A DNA stretch of 64,000 nucleotides from Paroedura picta (Eukaryota > Chordata > Lepidosauria > Squamata > Gekkonidae). Under the pieces are notes generated by a model, which worked only from the letters and a program-made list of their open reading frames with translations, was not told where the DNA came from and searched no databases. Position numbers and translations under genes: made by a program. This document shows positions 44,168 to 58,099 of this stretch, piece after piece (the stretch's first letter is position 1; the number at the start of each line of letters is the position of its first letter). The stretch spans positions 563,001-627,000 of the forward strand of contig NC_135384.1 in NCBI RefSeq assembly GCF_049243985.1, written 5' to 3'.

Positions 44168-47100
44168 ATGGGGGACAGTGATGATGAATATGATCGCAGG
44201 CGCAGAGACAAATTCCGACGGGAGCGGAGTGACTATGACCGCTCTCGTGAACGCGATGACAGACGGCGAGATGACTGGAGTGACAGGTGGGTTTAAAGAT
44301 TAGGGCTGGCAGTCAGGAAGATGGGTGAGTTGTCCTCTGTCTTGGGGAGTCTTTCCTGTTCTGTGCTTTCACTCCAGGAATTCAGGTAAATTCTTTGTTC
44401 TGTTTTGACTTAGTCATTTATATAATCAGCACGAGGAATAATCTTGCAGGTTTGGATTAAGAACTTTGGGCCTCAGAGGAGGGCAGTATATAAATATAGG
44501 AAAGAAATAAGATAAACATTTTCAGAATTGGAACCATAAGCAAATATTCACTAATTTGGCCTTTTTGTCACAGAGTACAGAGTGACAGTTATGCTTCCTA
44601 TAATCTGTGTACCTCTTACTCTCAGGGAGTGGGATAGGGGCCGAGAGCGGCGGAGCAGGGGAGAATACCGTGATTATGACCGGAACCGACGAGAGCGGTT
44701 CTCCCCACCGCGCCATGAGCTGAGCCCACCACAGAAGCGGATGCGACGGGACTGGTAGGTGGCTCTGCCTCCCCAGATTGCTCCTCTGTTTCTCATCCTG
44801 CCTTAGGTAGGTTCTGTCTCCCAATGAGCATCGAGCCTAGCATGTATGCGTGAGGCTGTCACTACGTTTGGTCGATCCTCAGGCAGGGCATGAGAGGGGT
44901 AGCTGTCCCCTCATATTTATTTCCCGCATTGGACATCTCCAGGCTGCCTGTCGCTGCTTTTGTTAACTTTTGCTAGTCTCCGGTAGCTTCGTCTTCTTTT
45001 TTTTTTACAGCTGTGTGTCAGCTCTGTCAGTTGTAACCTGTGGCAACAAATTCCGGAAGATAATTATGTGTAGCATGATGATGAAAAAAGGCCTCAAGGC
45101 ACAGCATGTTTGCAAAGCCAGTTGTTGTAAAAACAAAGAAACAAACCCCCTCCGCTCCAATTCATGTCATGGTTCTCTCCCAGTCCTTTTGAGGAAGTTT
45201 TTTATGCCCCCTCCTCCAATTTCCACAGGGATGAGCACACAGCCGACCCTTATCACAGTGGCTATGAGATGCCCTATAGCGGGGTCTCCACTGGCCCCAC
45301 CTATGGACCTCCCCAACCTTGGGCCCACCCTGAAATGCACGTGGCTCAACATCACATCTTGCCCATCCAAGCCAGGTAAGTGGATTCCTCTCAGCAGGTT
45401 CCATGAAGCCTCCTGCTTGTTATCCACCCCAAACATTTTGAGATTGTGGTTTTGAGCCGCAAATTTTATTTTTGTCTAAAGTTTGGCTGTTGGCCCCTCT
45501 AAGAGCCCCAAATGGTTGCAGGCACAAGGACAATTCAGTGATGAACTGGACAAGTGCATCTGGGAAATTCTTTTCTCATCTGTTTGGCTTCTTTCATTTC
45601 AAGCACTCAAAGCAGTTTCTAGTCTTAAACGGCAGCCTACAACTTAACAGCATATTGTATTGTTATTTCTTTGTTTAGCCAAGATTTGAAGGGATTTTAA
45701 TCTGATTGCTTAGTCCACAATATTTCAATCCTAAACACCAAGAACTTGAGTATTCAGGAAGTGCTGCTGGGTAAGGAGGAGTGAATTGTTTATATTAAAT
45801 AAAAATGGGGGGAAGGGAAGAGAAGAGAGAAGCAGGAGCATACAGTTTATTTCCTTTTAGAGCCCTGGGGCGGGGGGGGGGGGATGAAGCCTGATGTAAT
45901 ACCAGCAGCAAGGCAAAGAGTCTACAATAAGTGCTTCATAAAATCCCCCATTTCTCTGTTTCGGAGCTCTGTGCCAGGGGCCAAACAAGCTCTCCCCGGC
46001 CAGATGGAAATTTCTCCCCTGCTGCTGGTAGATGCAGGCCCTTCAGCACTGGGGATTCTCTGGTAGCAGACTCGGGGCCTTGGGTCAGAGATAGTGACAT
46101 GCTGGCTGTTCAGAGGTGGCGATGGGGACACACATTGTTGCTGGCATATCTCTAGCAAACTCCTGAATACTTGAAAAAGGCTGCAGAATTTTATTGGGTA
46201 GAAAGCCACTTCCCCTCAGGAGCCATTGAAGTATGAGAGCATATTTGCATTGCTCTCTTCCCAGGCTGGGGAACATCGCAGAGGTGGACCTGGGCATTGC
46301 CCCACCCGTCATGAAGAGTTTCAAGGAGTTCCTCCTCTCCCTGGATGATTCTGTTGATGAGACGGAAGCTGTGAAGCGCTACAACGACTACAAACTGGAC
46401 TTCCGGCGCCAGCAGATGCAGGACTTCTTCTTGGCCCACAAGGATGAAGAGTGGTACGTCTCCCGTGGGCTGGGCCACCTGCTTTTGTGGAGAGAGGCGT
46501 GGCACAAGGCGGGGAGGGAGGGGTTTGCTCAGCCTTTGCCGCCAACTCTGAGCAGCTGGAAAAAGAGTGAAGCCCTCAGAGCAGGGGAGGTTGACAGTCA
46601 GCCATGAAAAGCGGTCACAGGTGCCCCTTCCCCCTCCTGGAATGGTGCTTCTGCTGCTGCTGCAGTGAGCTCCTTGGAAGCGAAAATGCAGCAATTCAGA
46701 ACTGTGCCAGAAGCTTCTGTGGCTAAGTTCATAATTGCAGGAAGGTTTTCCATCTTGCCGTGTCTTCTTTGGTGTTCCTTGACATTTCTCTGACTGGCAG
46801 ATTAAAAGTTGTGGAACTAGGTGGGAATGATGAGGCGTGGAGAGGCTGTGGCCCTATGGACATTTGCCTGAGAATAAATCCCACGGGATAGAGGGACTTA
46901 TTTGGGGGTCAGGATGTGTGGAATTGCAGCGTGGATTCCGTAGGTGGAGTTACTTTCCCTCCTCCCATCCTCCACCTGCAGGGGCCTCTTCTCTGGACCC
47001 TTGTGTTGACGAGAGTGAGAACCTGACCCCTGTCCTGAGGGCCACGAAATATCTGACTGCCACGGCAGCCAGAGGACCATGCACCACTCGGGGGGGGGGG

Positions 47101-50100
47101 TGCACCTGGGTCTGAGGCGAGCAGCGCTGTCAGGGGCTTGAGGGCTGGTTGAGGAAGAGACACCTGCTGAGAACACTGAACATGGCCCTGGCTCGAGGCA
47201 AAAGATTTTCCTGTGGGCCTTGACTCTGGCACGGTGTCTGGTCTAACTCAGGCTGTACCCGTGCAGAACTTCTATGTGGTTTGGGTCAAGATGGTAAATC
47301 CCCTTTTTGGAAGATGTATTTTTGCTAAATGTGAAATCTGCTCCTGTACTTTGAGGCTTACTAAGTGTTGCATGGGCACACACAATGTGAGCTAAGCTGT
47401 TGCTGGTCATTGGGGGAGTCAGGCGTGGCTCTGTGGGGCTCCCATCATTTGTGGATCTCCCGCTAGGCAGCTGCCGCACGTGGACCAGCCAAGACTCCCA
47501 GCTAGGAAGGTTGGGAGGCAGGCGAGGTGTGGGTGAGGCCCGTGGGGAGGGGGCAAGAGTCAAGGGGAACAGCTTTCCCTGCAGCACTCAGTTTCTCGGG
47601 GTGTGGCCATTCCGGAGGCTGCAGGGTCAAGGGAGCAGGAAGGAAGGGTTTTGTGTCGCCTCCCGAATGGGTCGTGTGTGCTCAGGACACCTGCCAAGCC
47701 CCACCTGGTTTTCTTGGCTCTGTTTGGCAGCTGGTCTCCCTCTCCTGCAGGCCTGAAATGCCCAAGGTGAGCATTTCGTTTTCTAGCAAAGCAGACTGGG
47801 GAGTACTTGTTGCCCTCTGGTCTGGGAGAGGCGCTGTCAGGCTCAAAGTCAGATTTAAATAGGACTGATTTTGTCCACAATTAACGTGTGCATTGCGAGC
47901 TCTGAGTTATAAATGTTAAATCACAACCTGATTGTGTTGCTCACCCTGGGTTGACTGTGGGAGACAGTTTCTCTTCGTGTTATATGCTGCTTTTGTTGGC
48001 CACAAAAATAGCGTTTTCTCTTTTCAGCGCTTATATTTTCCTACCTCCCAGATGGCTAAAGCGAAGGGAGGCATCCTCAGGTGTTCCAGGGTGCAGCTCT
48101 CTGTTCTCTTCCCAGCACTTGTGCTTGGCCAAAACAAAGGCATTTATACTTTTAAGCTCTCATACTTTAGTTTTATAAGCTCAGCTGTACGAGATGCAGT
48201 TTATGTTTTTGTAGAAGATAGAAATAAAGTAAGCTTAGAAAATACTGCAGGTATTTTGATGTTTCCAAGAATGTCTGTTTTTTCTCCCAAGGCTTCAAAG
48301 TATCTGGAGGCTTGCATCCCCCCCCCCCCCCATCTCCCCTTCCCTGGGTTTCTCAGTCTGGAATGAAGCTGGTCTCTGGAATCTGATCATCCGTTTTGTC
48401 CCAGCCATGAGATCCCCCACCCCCAAAAGGGGAACTGGGTCCCGTCTGCCCGTCAGAATGGGGTCTCCCCATTCTCAGGGTTTGGGGTGCTAAGGTGAAG
48501 GTTCCCACCCAAAGAAGGGAGGGGTCCTTTGGAAAAGGTTTGGGGGAAGAAAGGTTTTCTGTGGCAGTGGGTGTGGCTGCAACCCGAGGGGCATCAGGGG
48601 GGCAGCTCTCCCACCCGGGGCTTGTCAGGCTACTGGGGGCTGGCGTAGCTGTCACTTACTTTTTAACCGTTTTGATTTCCTTTTCTAGTCTTTTTGTTCT
48701 GTTCTGGATGTTAACTGAAATAACGTGGCCTTTTCTCCCCTCCTCCCAAGAGCCTGTCACAGGAGACTCCAAATCTCAGCCGTCCTCAGCCTGGAGAATC
48801 CATAAATAAGCCCAACCACCCAAGAGCCTTGCCTTCTTCTTTTTTTTCTCCTTCCTCTCTCTGCTGGCGGTGACGTTTTTTCTTCCTCGGAGTGCAGGCA
48901 GTCAGGGCGCTCACTGTGCACAATGCAGTGACTAGCTGAGTGTTTCCGGTCAGGAGGTAGCCAGGGCAGGGATGCCGCGGGCCCGCTGCCTTCTCGGGGG
49001 CCGGCCCTGCGGCCCAGCAGCAGAGAGGCCAGGCTTGGTAAACCTTTTTTTTATTTTTTCTTAAATACCCACTGAAGAAAACTCTTCGCTTGGAAGGCTT
49101 GGAGTGTGACCCCCTTGAGTGTATGTATGCCGTGTTGTCTTCTTAAATCAGAGCTGAGAAAAAAAATTCTAAACCCGTGTCTTGTACTTTGCAAGATGGA
49201 ATGGTAGACGGTGTGCTTTGATCTTTGGTGTGTTAATTCCCCTCCCCGTCAGAGCTCTCCCCAACATTGGCTGATCACCTCCTCCCTGGCTGGGTTCATG
49301 TAGGCAGGGTGGCCTTGCTGGAAGGCCTGCCCCCTTCCCCATCTTGCTCAGCAGCACCCCTCCCCCCCCCCAAGGAGCCATGTCTGGGGGGCCCATCTCC
49401 CCACAGCCTCTCCCTGCCTGAGAGGCCCCTACTCATCCAGAAGGGGGCGGGGGAGCACAACTCTGGCGTGGGGCCCATCTGGCTTCTGCTGGGTGGGTGG
49501 AGGAGCCACGTAAGGGACTGGTAGGGGGTTGGATGCAGGAGCTCCGGCCCTGAGTCTCCAGAGAGAGGGGAAGGCGCAGAGCAAAAGAGGAGGCAGGCTG
49601 GGGTGGGCTGGGGGAGAGACAAAAGGAGGACAAGAGGCTAGCCTGTCCCTCTCCTCGCTGGCCTTCTCACATTTCTCAGGGGGTCTTTCTCCTCCTGAAT
49701 GACACAGCCCTCCCAGGAGAAAAAGCCAGAAGGGAAGAGCTGAAATGAAGTTAACCCCCCCTCCCCACAAACTGTCGTTGCCCCTTTGGCTTAGCAAGCC
49801 AACTGCAGCGGGGCTGGGGGGGGGGGGGCGGCTGCCCCTAGAGGTGCCCTATCCGCCCTGCCGACAGTCAGCCTCTTCTGGCAACCCCCCTGGCCCCCCC
49901 AGTCCGTCTCCACGGAAGAAAGTGGCGCTTGGGGTGTCTCCCCCCCCCCAACACCTCCCTTGCTTTGCATGTGTGGCTAATGGATGGAGGGCTCTGAGCC
50001 TTCAGCTGCCCTGGGCCTGATGCCCCTCTCCTTCCTCCCTGCCTTTTTTCTCTGTTTCTTCCGCACTCCTCCCTCCCCACTCCAGGTTCCAGTCCAAGTA

Positions 50101-53100
50101 CCACCCGGACAAAGCCGGGCGGAGGAAGCAGGAAGCTCAGAATGCTCTCCAGAATCGGCTCAGCGTCTTCCTCTACCTCATGGAGAATGGCTGGTTTGAG
50201 AACTTGCAGCTAGACATAGACAAAGCCAACGCCATCATCAAAGTCCTGGACGCTGGTAGGCCATGCCCCCCCCCCGCCCCCCCGGGCCAGCTTTGGTGGG
50301 AGATGAACTCGAACCTCTGGCATGCCCAGCAGCTGCTCTGCCCCTCAGGCCCGGTTCTCTTTCTGCAGCGGTCATCAAGATGGAAGGCGGGACAGAGATC
50401 GACCTGAAAATCCTGGATCAGGAGGAGGAGGAGGAGCGCCAGGAGAAGGCGGAGCCTGGGAAGAAGGAAGATGGCCGCCTGCCCGACCCCGAGCGCAAAG
50501 GGGCCGAGAAGGACGACAAGAAGGAGGAGGCCAAGAAGGTCCTGGCGGCGGGAAGGGCAGCAGGCCTCACCCAGGGCTCCTTGTGGCAGTGCTGCCAGGG
50601 GCATCAGGCTTCCTGTCGCTCCCCTTCCTCTGACCTCTGCCTGTCCCTCTTCTAGACCAGTGATGAGCGTGAGGCGGCCGAAGACAAAGCCAAGAAGTCC
50701 TCGGAAGAGGATGAAAAAAAGACAGAGAAGAAAGAAGAGCCAGACAGAGAAGCCAAGAAGGTGCGCTCCAAGCCGTTCGCGCTCTGGCTGGGTGTCGGTA
50801 GTGGGGGTCTGGCTGGGTGGTGAAGAAGCCCCAGCTGGGATTATTGGGGGAGGGGCGAGAAGAGCTGAAGGGGTTGGCCACAGCTCTCCTGGCTGGGGCA
50901 AGGGAGGCCAGACCCCTGAACTGAAATTAGTTACAGAAAGCAAACTAAGGCATGCCGATCTGCTGCTAATTTTGCTGAAGGCATCCCTGGGGCATCTCTT
51001 GCAGAGCCAGCTGGGTCACGCCCCTGTGGGTCTCAGGAGGGGCAGCAGCAGCTGTGGGTGGCTCCTGGCCAGGGATAGGTAGGCAGGAGGGCAGAGAGCT
51101 GCTCAGCCGATGTGATGCGGAAGTTTCTGCTTGGCAGGCCGGCCACCAACGCAAGCGGAAGCGCAGTGGGGACGACAGTTACGACGAAGGCAGTGTTTCC
51201 GAGTCGGACACCGAGTCGGAGGGCCGGCACCGGGAAGAGGACAAGGAGGGTGAGGCAGGGAGCTCAGGGCTGGGAGGGGCTCTCGACTTGAATAAAGCGC
51301 GGCCTAACCAGCCCCCTCCTGCTGCCCGCAGGGGAGAAGCCCAAGGAGGAGAAGGCAGCCGCAGATGGCGAGGAGCCCCCCAAAGCCAAAGAGAAGGAGG
51401 GGGAGCCCAAGCCCCGCCCCCTGCACAAGACCTTCTCTCTCTTCATGCGCAACATCGCCCCCAACATCTCCCAGGCTGAGATCGTGTCGGTGAGGTTGGG
51501 GCTCCATCAGAGACCTCTGGGGGGTGGGGAGGCTGCCTGGTAGTGGCCAGGGATTGTCCAGGGGCACCTGGCATCTGTTTGCAGGGTGCCATCCTGTTTC
51601 CCCCCTCCCAGCAGCCTGCTTGATGATTCAGGACCCCAGGGGCGGAGGGGGGGGCGTCTGTCTGACCTCTAGAGCTCCTTTTGCTTCTTCTCCAGCTCTT
51701 CAAGAAGAGCCCTGGGTTCATGCGTGTGGCTCTGGCCGACCCCCAGCCAGAAAGGAGGTAACCGGATTCCTTCTGCTCCCTTCCTCCCTGGCTCCATTCA
51801 CTGGGAGGACACCATGTGGGCTCCTGGCCCTCGGCCTGCTCTTCTGGTCATGGGGTGGCCATCCGACTGAATCGGGCCCCATGGCAGGCTGCCAGTGGCT
51901 GTCCTTGGCATGGCGGGCATCCGTGGTCATAGGATCGGGAGATGAAAATCTACCCTGTTATAGTTGAAGTCAACAAACACAGTCAAATTTCCAGTCCTGC
52001 ACCATCTCTGGTCAATTATTCAGTAATTATTAGTTGACCTTAGCCTACCTTGCAAGATGGTTGTGATGGTAAGATGAGAGACACTTCCATAAGCTGTGTC
52101 AAAGGAAGGGAATGGTTGGCAGGAAACTCAGGAGAAGCTCATTGGAGGCTCATATCAAACTGGGCGGTGGGAGGCCTAATGTGAGCCATTCCCATTTCAG
52201 GTTTTTCCGAAGAGGCTGGGTTACCTTTGATCGGAGCGTCAACATCAAGGAAATCTGCTGGAACCTCCAGAACATGAGGGTAAATCTGAGTGGGAGACAT
52301 ACCTTTGGGCCCTCTCAGTTGAGACGCTTGGCTGATGCTGTTAGAAGCAACTATGAGTAGTTCAAAAAGGAGATCAAGTCCAGGAAACCAGCTTTTTTGC
52401 AGACGACACTCTGCTTTGCCTAATAAACAATTTGTTCCAGAACTGGCAAGGCCTGCTGCAGGAACTGGGGGTGGGATCTCTATTTTATGTAAATAAATTA
52501 AGAGAAAGAGGAGATTCTAATCTTTAGTACAACAAAATTTGAATCCAGTAGACCCTTTAAGACCAACAAGGATTTATTCAAGGCGAGAGCTTTTGAGTGC
52601 ACGCACTCTTCTTCAGACTAAATGGAAGAAGGATCAGAGTACAGATAGAAGGCAAAAGTAAATTAGTGGCAAATTAGTAAACTGTGTCATAACATCCAAA
52701 TAACATACTGCATAATTTGGTTGGTAGGGGCTTCTTCTCACCTCCGCAGATACCCTATAAGGGGAGGGTTGTGGCTTCTGGATCTGGATCTCTGTTGGTC
52801 ACATCCCAACTTAAAAGAATCTTTCTATAAGTTTCTGGGAATTCTGGAAGCGCTTGGCTCAATCCTGAAGCCTCCCATTGCACCCAGTGTCCTTAAGACA
52901 TGTTCCTGGATGCGACAGAAGCACACTCTTGAAAATGTCAACCTCAGATACACACCCTGGACCTTAAACGGCCACAAGGGAACGGGGACAAGGAGTTTGC
53001 CTCTCAGGCTGCTGAGATTGTGGCCGTCAGACTTTCCTAGCTTGTGACTGATGTGATTAATCTGTTGAAATAACATTTTATAACAAGGCATTAAAAAACG

Positions 53101-56100
53101 TACCGGGGAAGAGGGGTCTGTGGAGCTCAGTTCCCTGCGGGGTCCTCTCTTCCAGCTGCGGGACTGTGAGCTGAGCCCGGGGGTGAATCGTGACCTCACA
53201 CGGCGCGTCCGCAACGTGAACGGCATCACGCAGCACAAGCAGATCTTGCGCAATGACATCAAGCTGGCAGCCAAGCTGATCCACACTCTGGACGACCACA
53301 CCCAGCTGTGGGGGGCCGGAGAGCCCCGCCCCACCACGGAAGTCTCGGTTTGTGGGGGACAGGCCTCGGGGGCGGGAGGCCCTGTTCACACCCTGGGCCA
53401 CCGCAGAGCTTTTCTCCGCCTTAGTCTGTTGAGAGGCCGCCCCAGATAGAAAAGGGTGGGGTGAGAGCCCTTGGCTGGTCTTTCTCTCGCAGGCGGAGGG
53501 AGCGTCGGCCCCAACCGCCACCTCTGGCAGGCCGCTCTCCTAGTTCCTGCAGGGATTGCCTCAGCACCTGCGTTAGGCTGAGCAGAGCTGCTAGCCGGAA
53601 GAACTGGGCTGCACCTCGTCTCTCACTCTGGTTCTCTTCTCCACCCCCCTCCTTTCTCAGAGTTTACCTTCCCAGAATCCCATCCTCAAGAACATCACCG
53701 ACTACCTGATTGAGGAGGTGAGCGCAGAGGAGGAGGAGCTGCTGGGCAAAAGCGGGGAGCCTTCTGAAGAGCCCCCCAAGGAAGGGAATCCAGCCGAGAT
53801 CAATGTGGAGAGGGACGAGAAACTTGTCAAGGTGATTCTGCTGCTGCTGCTGCCCCCCTCCTGAGGCTGGGGAGGCCTCTGGCTGGGCCCATCGGGAACC
53901 ACCGTCCCTGCTTTCTCCCGTCAGGTGCTGGACAAGCTGCTCCTGTACCTCCGGATTGTCCACTCTGTGGACTATTACAACACCTCCGAGTACATCAACG
54001 AGGACGAGATGCCTAACCGTTGTGGGATCATCCATGTGCGAGGGCCCATCCCCCCGAACCGTGTCACCCACAGGGAAGGTGAGAGCAAGCACCGGGGCCT
54101 TTCTGGTCCCCTGGGACAGCTGCGGGTGCTCTTGCCCACCCGGCCGGCCTTCCAGTGCGGGCGGGGACGCAACCGGAGGGCGGTGGAGGTCTTTGTGGTG
54201 GCTCCAGTCCCACGTGCTTCCTTTCCCCCAGAAGCCAGAAAGACCTGACGCTGCTGGGCAGGTTGGTATTTTGATCACAGCAGGACTTGCAAGCTCTAGC
54301 AAAGTGGGCTCTGCCAGGGTGGCAGTAAGTGCCCCACCAACTCCCCTGTGGGGCAGAAGTCTGGCACCTGAGAGGTGGTCGAGTGGGGCCCAGCTGGCAG
54401 CGCCTGTCCCTTGCCTGCTTGGTGGAGGGTGATTCCATTGGTGGCCTGCGTAGCATTTGGGCCTGTTCCTGTCGAGGAGTGCTGTGTCCCTGGCCCCAGT
54501 GACTTCTGGGAGGGGAGCTGGCCAGACCTCCTCTCCTACTGGCACCATCCTCTGTGTCCCTCTTCCTTCAGTGGCTGAGTGGGAGAAGACCTTCGAGGAG
54601 AAACTGACACCCTTGTTCAGCGTCCGGGAGTCCCTCTCGGAGGAAGAGGCCCAGAAGATGGGCAAGAAGGACCCCGAGCAGGAGGTGGAGAAGTTTGTGA
54701 CGGCCAACACCCAGGAGCTGGGCAAGGACAAGTGGCTGTGTCCACTCAGCGGGAAGAAGTTCAAGGTAAGGCCCCCTTCCCTGCCCCCCAGTGCTCCCGG
54801 GGGGAGAAGCCAAGTTCACCAGAGTCGCTTTTCCCCACCCCCCAGGGCCCCGAATTTGTGCGCAAGCACATCTTCAACAAACACGCGGAGAAGATCGAGG
54901 AGGTGAAGAAGGAGGTGGCGTTCTTCAACAACTTCCTGATGGACGCCAAGAGGCCTGCCCTGCCCGAGCTCAAGCCCAACCAGCCCCTGGTTCCTGGACA
55001 GGGTCAGTGGGAGCGGCACGGGCTGTCAGGGAAGGGGCGGGCTGGGGAGGCCCTGCCACTCAAGGGCTTCGCATTCTGCCTGCTGTGCCCAGCCTGGGCC
55101 AGATGAGTGGGCTGCCCACAAAGAGCCGTGGGGCTTGCTGAAGGTCCTGCTGGAGTATTGGGCGGCTGCTGATGCGAGGGTGCTCTTGAGGCCACGGCAG
55201 ACCCCCCCCCCCTCCCAGGACAGTGATGGATAAGGGGCCACGGAGAGCACCGCTATCCTCAATGTCATTTAGCACACGCAGTCCCCGCCCTGCAGCATCG
55301 GCTCCCGGCCTTGGTTGTCAGCCGGCTCTTCCTTTGGCTTCTGCAGGCCTGGCTCCCGGGTTGCCCTACCCCCCGCAGGCCCCCCAAGGCTTGATGCCCT
55401 ACGGACAGCCTCGCCCACCCATCCTGGGCTATGGAGGTATGTAGACCATGCTGGGGCCCCTCCCTGGACTTCCACAGGCTCTCTGGGAGCTGCTCTGGGT
55501 CTGTGCAGAGAGGTCTGCCTCCGGGGGCCTGGAGGAGGCCTTGGTTTCCTTCCAGGGTTGAAAGAGACGGGCAGGATGAGTCTGACTTCCAGCCTGTGGA
55601 ACAGTCAGGGGTCCAGTCAGGTCTTCCTAGGTGTCCTTGCAGAGAACCGGAAGGCCCTTCCCTTCCCTCTGTGCTTGACGCCAGACTGTGCCTTGGAAGT
55701 GAGCCGTAGAAATGCAGCAGGGAGGGAGGCGAACGGGGCTGGAGAGGATCAGGGCCCTGCTGCCAAAACAGCCGTTCTTGGGAGGGGAGGGGTGTCTGAT
55801 GGAGGCTTCTCGCAAAGTGGGACGGGGCGGTGGTCAGAGCCGTCCAGTCGAGGTTGGCCCGTCGGGGAGGCCCAGCGGCTGAAAACCTCTTGCTTGTTCT
55901 GTGGGTGTTTTGGCGACTGACCGCGCCAATGTGCTTGTCTCTCTGCACAGGGGCCCCTCCCTACCCACCAGCCCCCTATGCAGCCGGCAGGGGGAACTAC
56001 GACACCTTCCGAGGGCAGGGCGGATACCTGAACAAGCCCCGGAACAGGTTGGTGCTGGTGGCGCTGGGGCCGGAGACGGCTGTCCGTTGTATAGAGCAGG

Positions 56101-56643
56101 GATCAGCAGCCCTTTACAATGCGGAAGCCAAGCTGTGGACACATTTGGAACAAGCAAAGAAAGCCCCTCCGCATAACTTCACCTCATCCTTAATGAGCAT
56201 CCTGCGTAATAGTCTGTAGCTTCTATGGCCCACGCTGTGGTGTTGTGTTTTATTGGGAAGCAGCCTCCACGAGGCCGCACAATACCCTGGAGCAACACAC
56301 ATGCTTTGTTATAAACTGCGGGCATAAACCTGCCCCCTTTCCCTCCCCCTGAAGCATCGCCGGGCAGCCCTTTCTGTCCCAGGCCAATCGGAGCCTCCTG
56401 TTCTCTCCCGCCACAATGATGTCCCTTGGCCCCTAGCATGTTCTGGGCTGTCCTGCTTGGTGCTTGAGCTGCAGCTGCTGCTCCAGCCAGCAAGGCCTGG
56501 AGTCCTTTTGGCCGAAACAGGCGGTGGAGGGTCTGGGGCTGCAGCTCACTCCTGCTTCTCCCCCCAGGATGCTTCGAGGAGACCCGCGTGCAATCGTAGA
56601 ATACAGAGACCTGGATGCCCCAGAAGATGTGGACTTCTTCTGA
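44168..56643 (+). CDS. SRRT: SRRT (ARS2), serrate RNA effector molecule
   Basis: SRRT is the nuclear cap-binding-complex partner that directs capped RNAs to processing, export or decay. Nineteen coding exons, 2,571 bases, 856 residues (human 876), all phases consistent: 44168-44286, 44626-44754, 45229-45375, 46265-46453, 50086-50255, 50369-50538, 50656-50760, 51138-51249, 51332-51489, 51696-51757, 52201-52279, 53156-53347, 53661-53831, 53925-54078, 54572-54765, 54846-55002, 55347-55436, 55951-56047, 56568-56643. Landmarks are [20 protein letters not shown], the [20 protein letters not shown] block, an acidic/lysine-rich linker, [15 protein letters not shown] (RRM-like start), [40 protein letters not shown], a C2H2-type finger [19 protein letters not shown], and the C-terminus [13 protein letters not shown]. 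The donor after exon 53156-53347 (gtttgt) is weak. The start follows a 5' untranslated exon. Confidence 0.96.
46454..50085. other. SRRT intron between VKRYNDYK exon and YHPDKAG exon
   Basis: The longest SRRT intron (3.6 kb). It is mostly unique, with an A/T-rich middle and a poly-C tract near 48,320. I find no additional exon or clear repeat. Confidence 0.45.
52538..52700 (+). repeat. Second copy of the 21,136 interspersed repeat
   Basis: Shares 'aagaccaacaaggatttatt' followed by 'caaggcgagagcttttgag' with the element at 21,136. It lies in SRRT intron after the WNLQNM exon. Confidence 0.6.
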
Positions 56644-56790
56644 GTGAGATGCCCCCCACCCCCCAAGTGCTTCCCTGTAGAGGGGTGGGGTTTTCCAGTA
56701 CAGCTCTCCTGGCCTCCGTGGGTTAATCTTCCCTCCCCTCTGTGTCCTGTTTTTTTGTACATTTCATTTCCTCAGTTCTAAATAGATTTC

Positions 56791-56796
56791 AATAAA
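56791..56796 (+). terminator. SRRT polyadenylation signal (AATAAA)
   Basis: AATAAA about 148 bases after the SRRT stop codon, followed by a T/G-rich stretch. Confidence 0.85.
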
Positions 56797-57239
56797 CTTT
56801 CCCATTTGGATGCCATTTTGTGGATATGGCTGTATAAAAGCATGCATATGCACCATGTGAATTTTGCAGGCTGATTCCGCGCAGCCCCTCCCCATGCTCC
56901 TGGCACAACTTGACTCTTGGTGGGGCAGGGAGGACCCTTGTGCACCCCCCACCCCCTGCATGCGGCCTTCCAGGCTTAGCCCAGGGCTGAACTCTGCCGA
57001 TTGAGATTGGGCAGTAGGGGTCTCTCGAGGCCACATTGACCTGGCTGGACGTGCACGTGCTGCACTGGTGCCGGAACCAGCACTTGGGCCAGGCGGCACT
57101 GTGCACCTTCTTACATGGGTCTCTGCCTCCGCCATTGTCCTGGGGGCAGCCCACACTGGACGACCGACCACACTTGTCTTCTTGAAAGGGGAGTCCCCAA
57201 ATGCAATGATGCGTGATTGATGGTGCTCCAAGCCTTAAA

Positions 57240-57271
57240 TGCGTGTGTGTGTGTGTATATATATATATCAC
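57240..57271. repeat. (GT)n(AT)n microsatellite
   Basis: Alternating purine-pyrimidine run, between the convergent 3' ends of SRRT and UFSP1. Confidence 0.9.
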
Positions 57272-57398
57272 CAGGGAGGGGGAAAAAAATCACACCAGCC
57301 GCTTCAGAAAGGGGAGATTCATGATCCTGATGTCATTGTTTACTTCCAAGGCATTATCTGCTTGCGTGCACAAGAGCCCACCTTGGAGTCTCCCACCA

Positions 57399-58070
57399 TC
57401 ACCCGTCTCCCCCAGGGTGCCCTCTTGCGCTGGCTTGGGGAAAGCAGAGATTGTAGAAGGAGCCACCTGCAAAGAAACCAAGCTCCCTCCAACAAGCCCA
57501 CCCCCCCTCTTGCAGTTTGTCCCGTGTCAGGGACCCTGCCGCCCCGTAATAGTGAGGATCCAGAACCAGGAGATGGGCTCCTTTGGGGCCGGAGCAGACA
57601 CCTAACAGTGCCTTGGCCGAGTGGTCTCTGTCTCCCCCCACCATCACGGGACCCCCTCCCCCCTGAAAGTGAGCACACAGGGCCTCCAGTTCCTTCACCA
57701 AGTCGCTGCCCTGGCGAACGTGGACAAGCCGACCGGGCACTGAGCAAAAGTGGTCCAGGCAGAGGGCGGCTTCCACCGTGCCAATCCACTCCCGGGACCC
57801 GGAAAACGAAGGCGGTTTGTCCCCCATCTCCACCAGGGCCTGCTGGATCTCCCTCAGCGAGGGGACGGGCCGGGCCCCCATCCCGTCCGGGGCAGCCTCT
57901 GCCAGCCACGAGCAGATCGTCTGCAGGGTTCGGTAGCCGCAGCCCCAGCCCCGGTCGTCCACGCCGTCGCAGCCGTAGTGGTAGTAGCGGTAGGAGCCGG
58001 AGAGGAGGGCCAGGCGGGCAGGAGGGCCGGGCAGGGCGAGCCCCACATGCACGTCCGAGAGCAGCTGCAT
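57399..58070 (-). CDS. UFSP1: UFSP1, UFM1-specific cysteine protease
   Basis: UFSP1 trims the UFM1 precursor and can remove UFM1 from targets. The single coding exon gives 223 residues from [13 protein letters not shown]; mouse UFSP1 is 217. The catalytic box [18 protein letters not shown] carries the active-site Cys. Further family text is [44 protein letters not shown] and the Asp-His pair in LVLDPHYYG, ending SFYNLCF. The frame stays open upstream to an ATG at 58571. The aligned start of mouse UFSP1, however, corresponds to 58070, and the upstream part is low-complexity Pro/Arg sequence. An intron acceptor 'gtgcccgcag' about 40 bases before the ATG suggests an untranslated first exon. UFSP1 is convergent with SRRT, as in mammals. 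Confidence 0.92.
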   Translation of the reverse strand: MQLLSDVHVGLALPGPPARLALLSGSYRYYHYGCDGVDDRGWGCGYRTLQTICSWLAEAAPDGMGARPVPSLREIQQALVEMGDKPPSFSGSREWIGTVEAALCLDHFCSVPGRLVHVRQGSDLVKELEALCAHFQGGGGPVMVGGDRDHSAKALLGVCSGPKGAHLLVLDPHYYGAAGSLTRDKLQEGGWACWRELGFFAGGSFYNLCFPQASARGHPGGDG

Positions 58071-58099
58071 CGGGAGGGGGGGGGGGAGGCGGGAGGCGG

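Noticed and set aside
56085-56330. hAT-like start 'cagggatcagcagcc' in the last SRRT intron
   Set aside because: Only one end resembles a terminal repeat and no matching end or target duplication was found.
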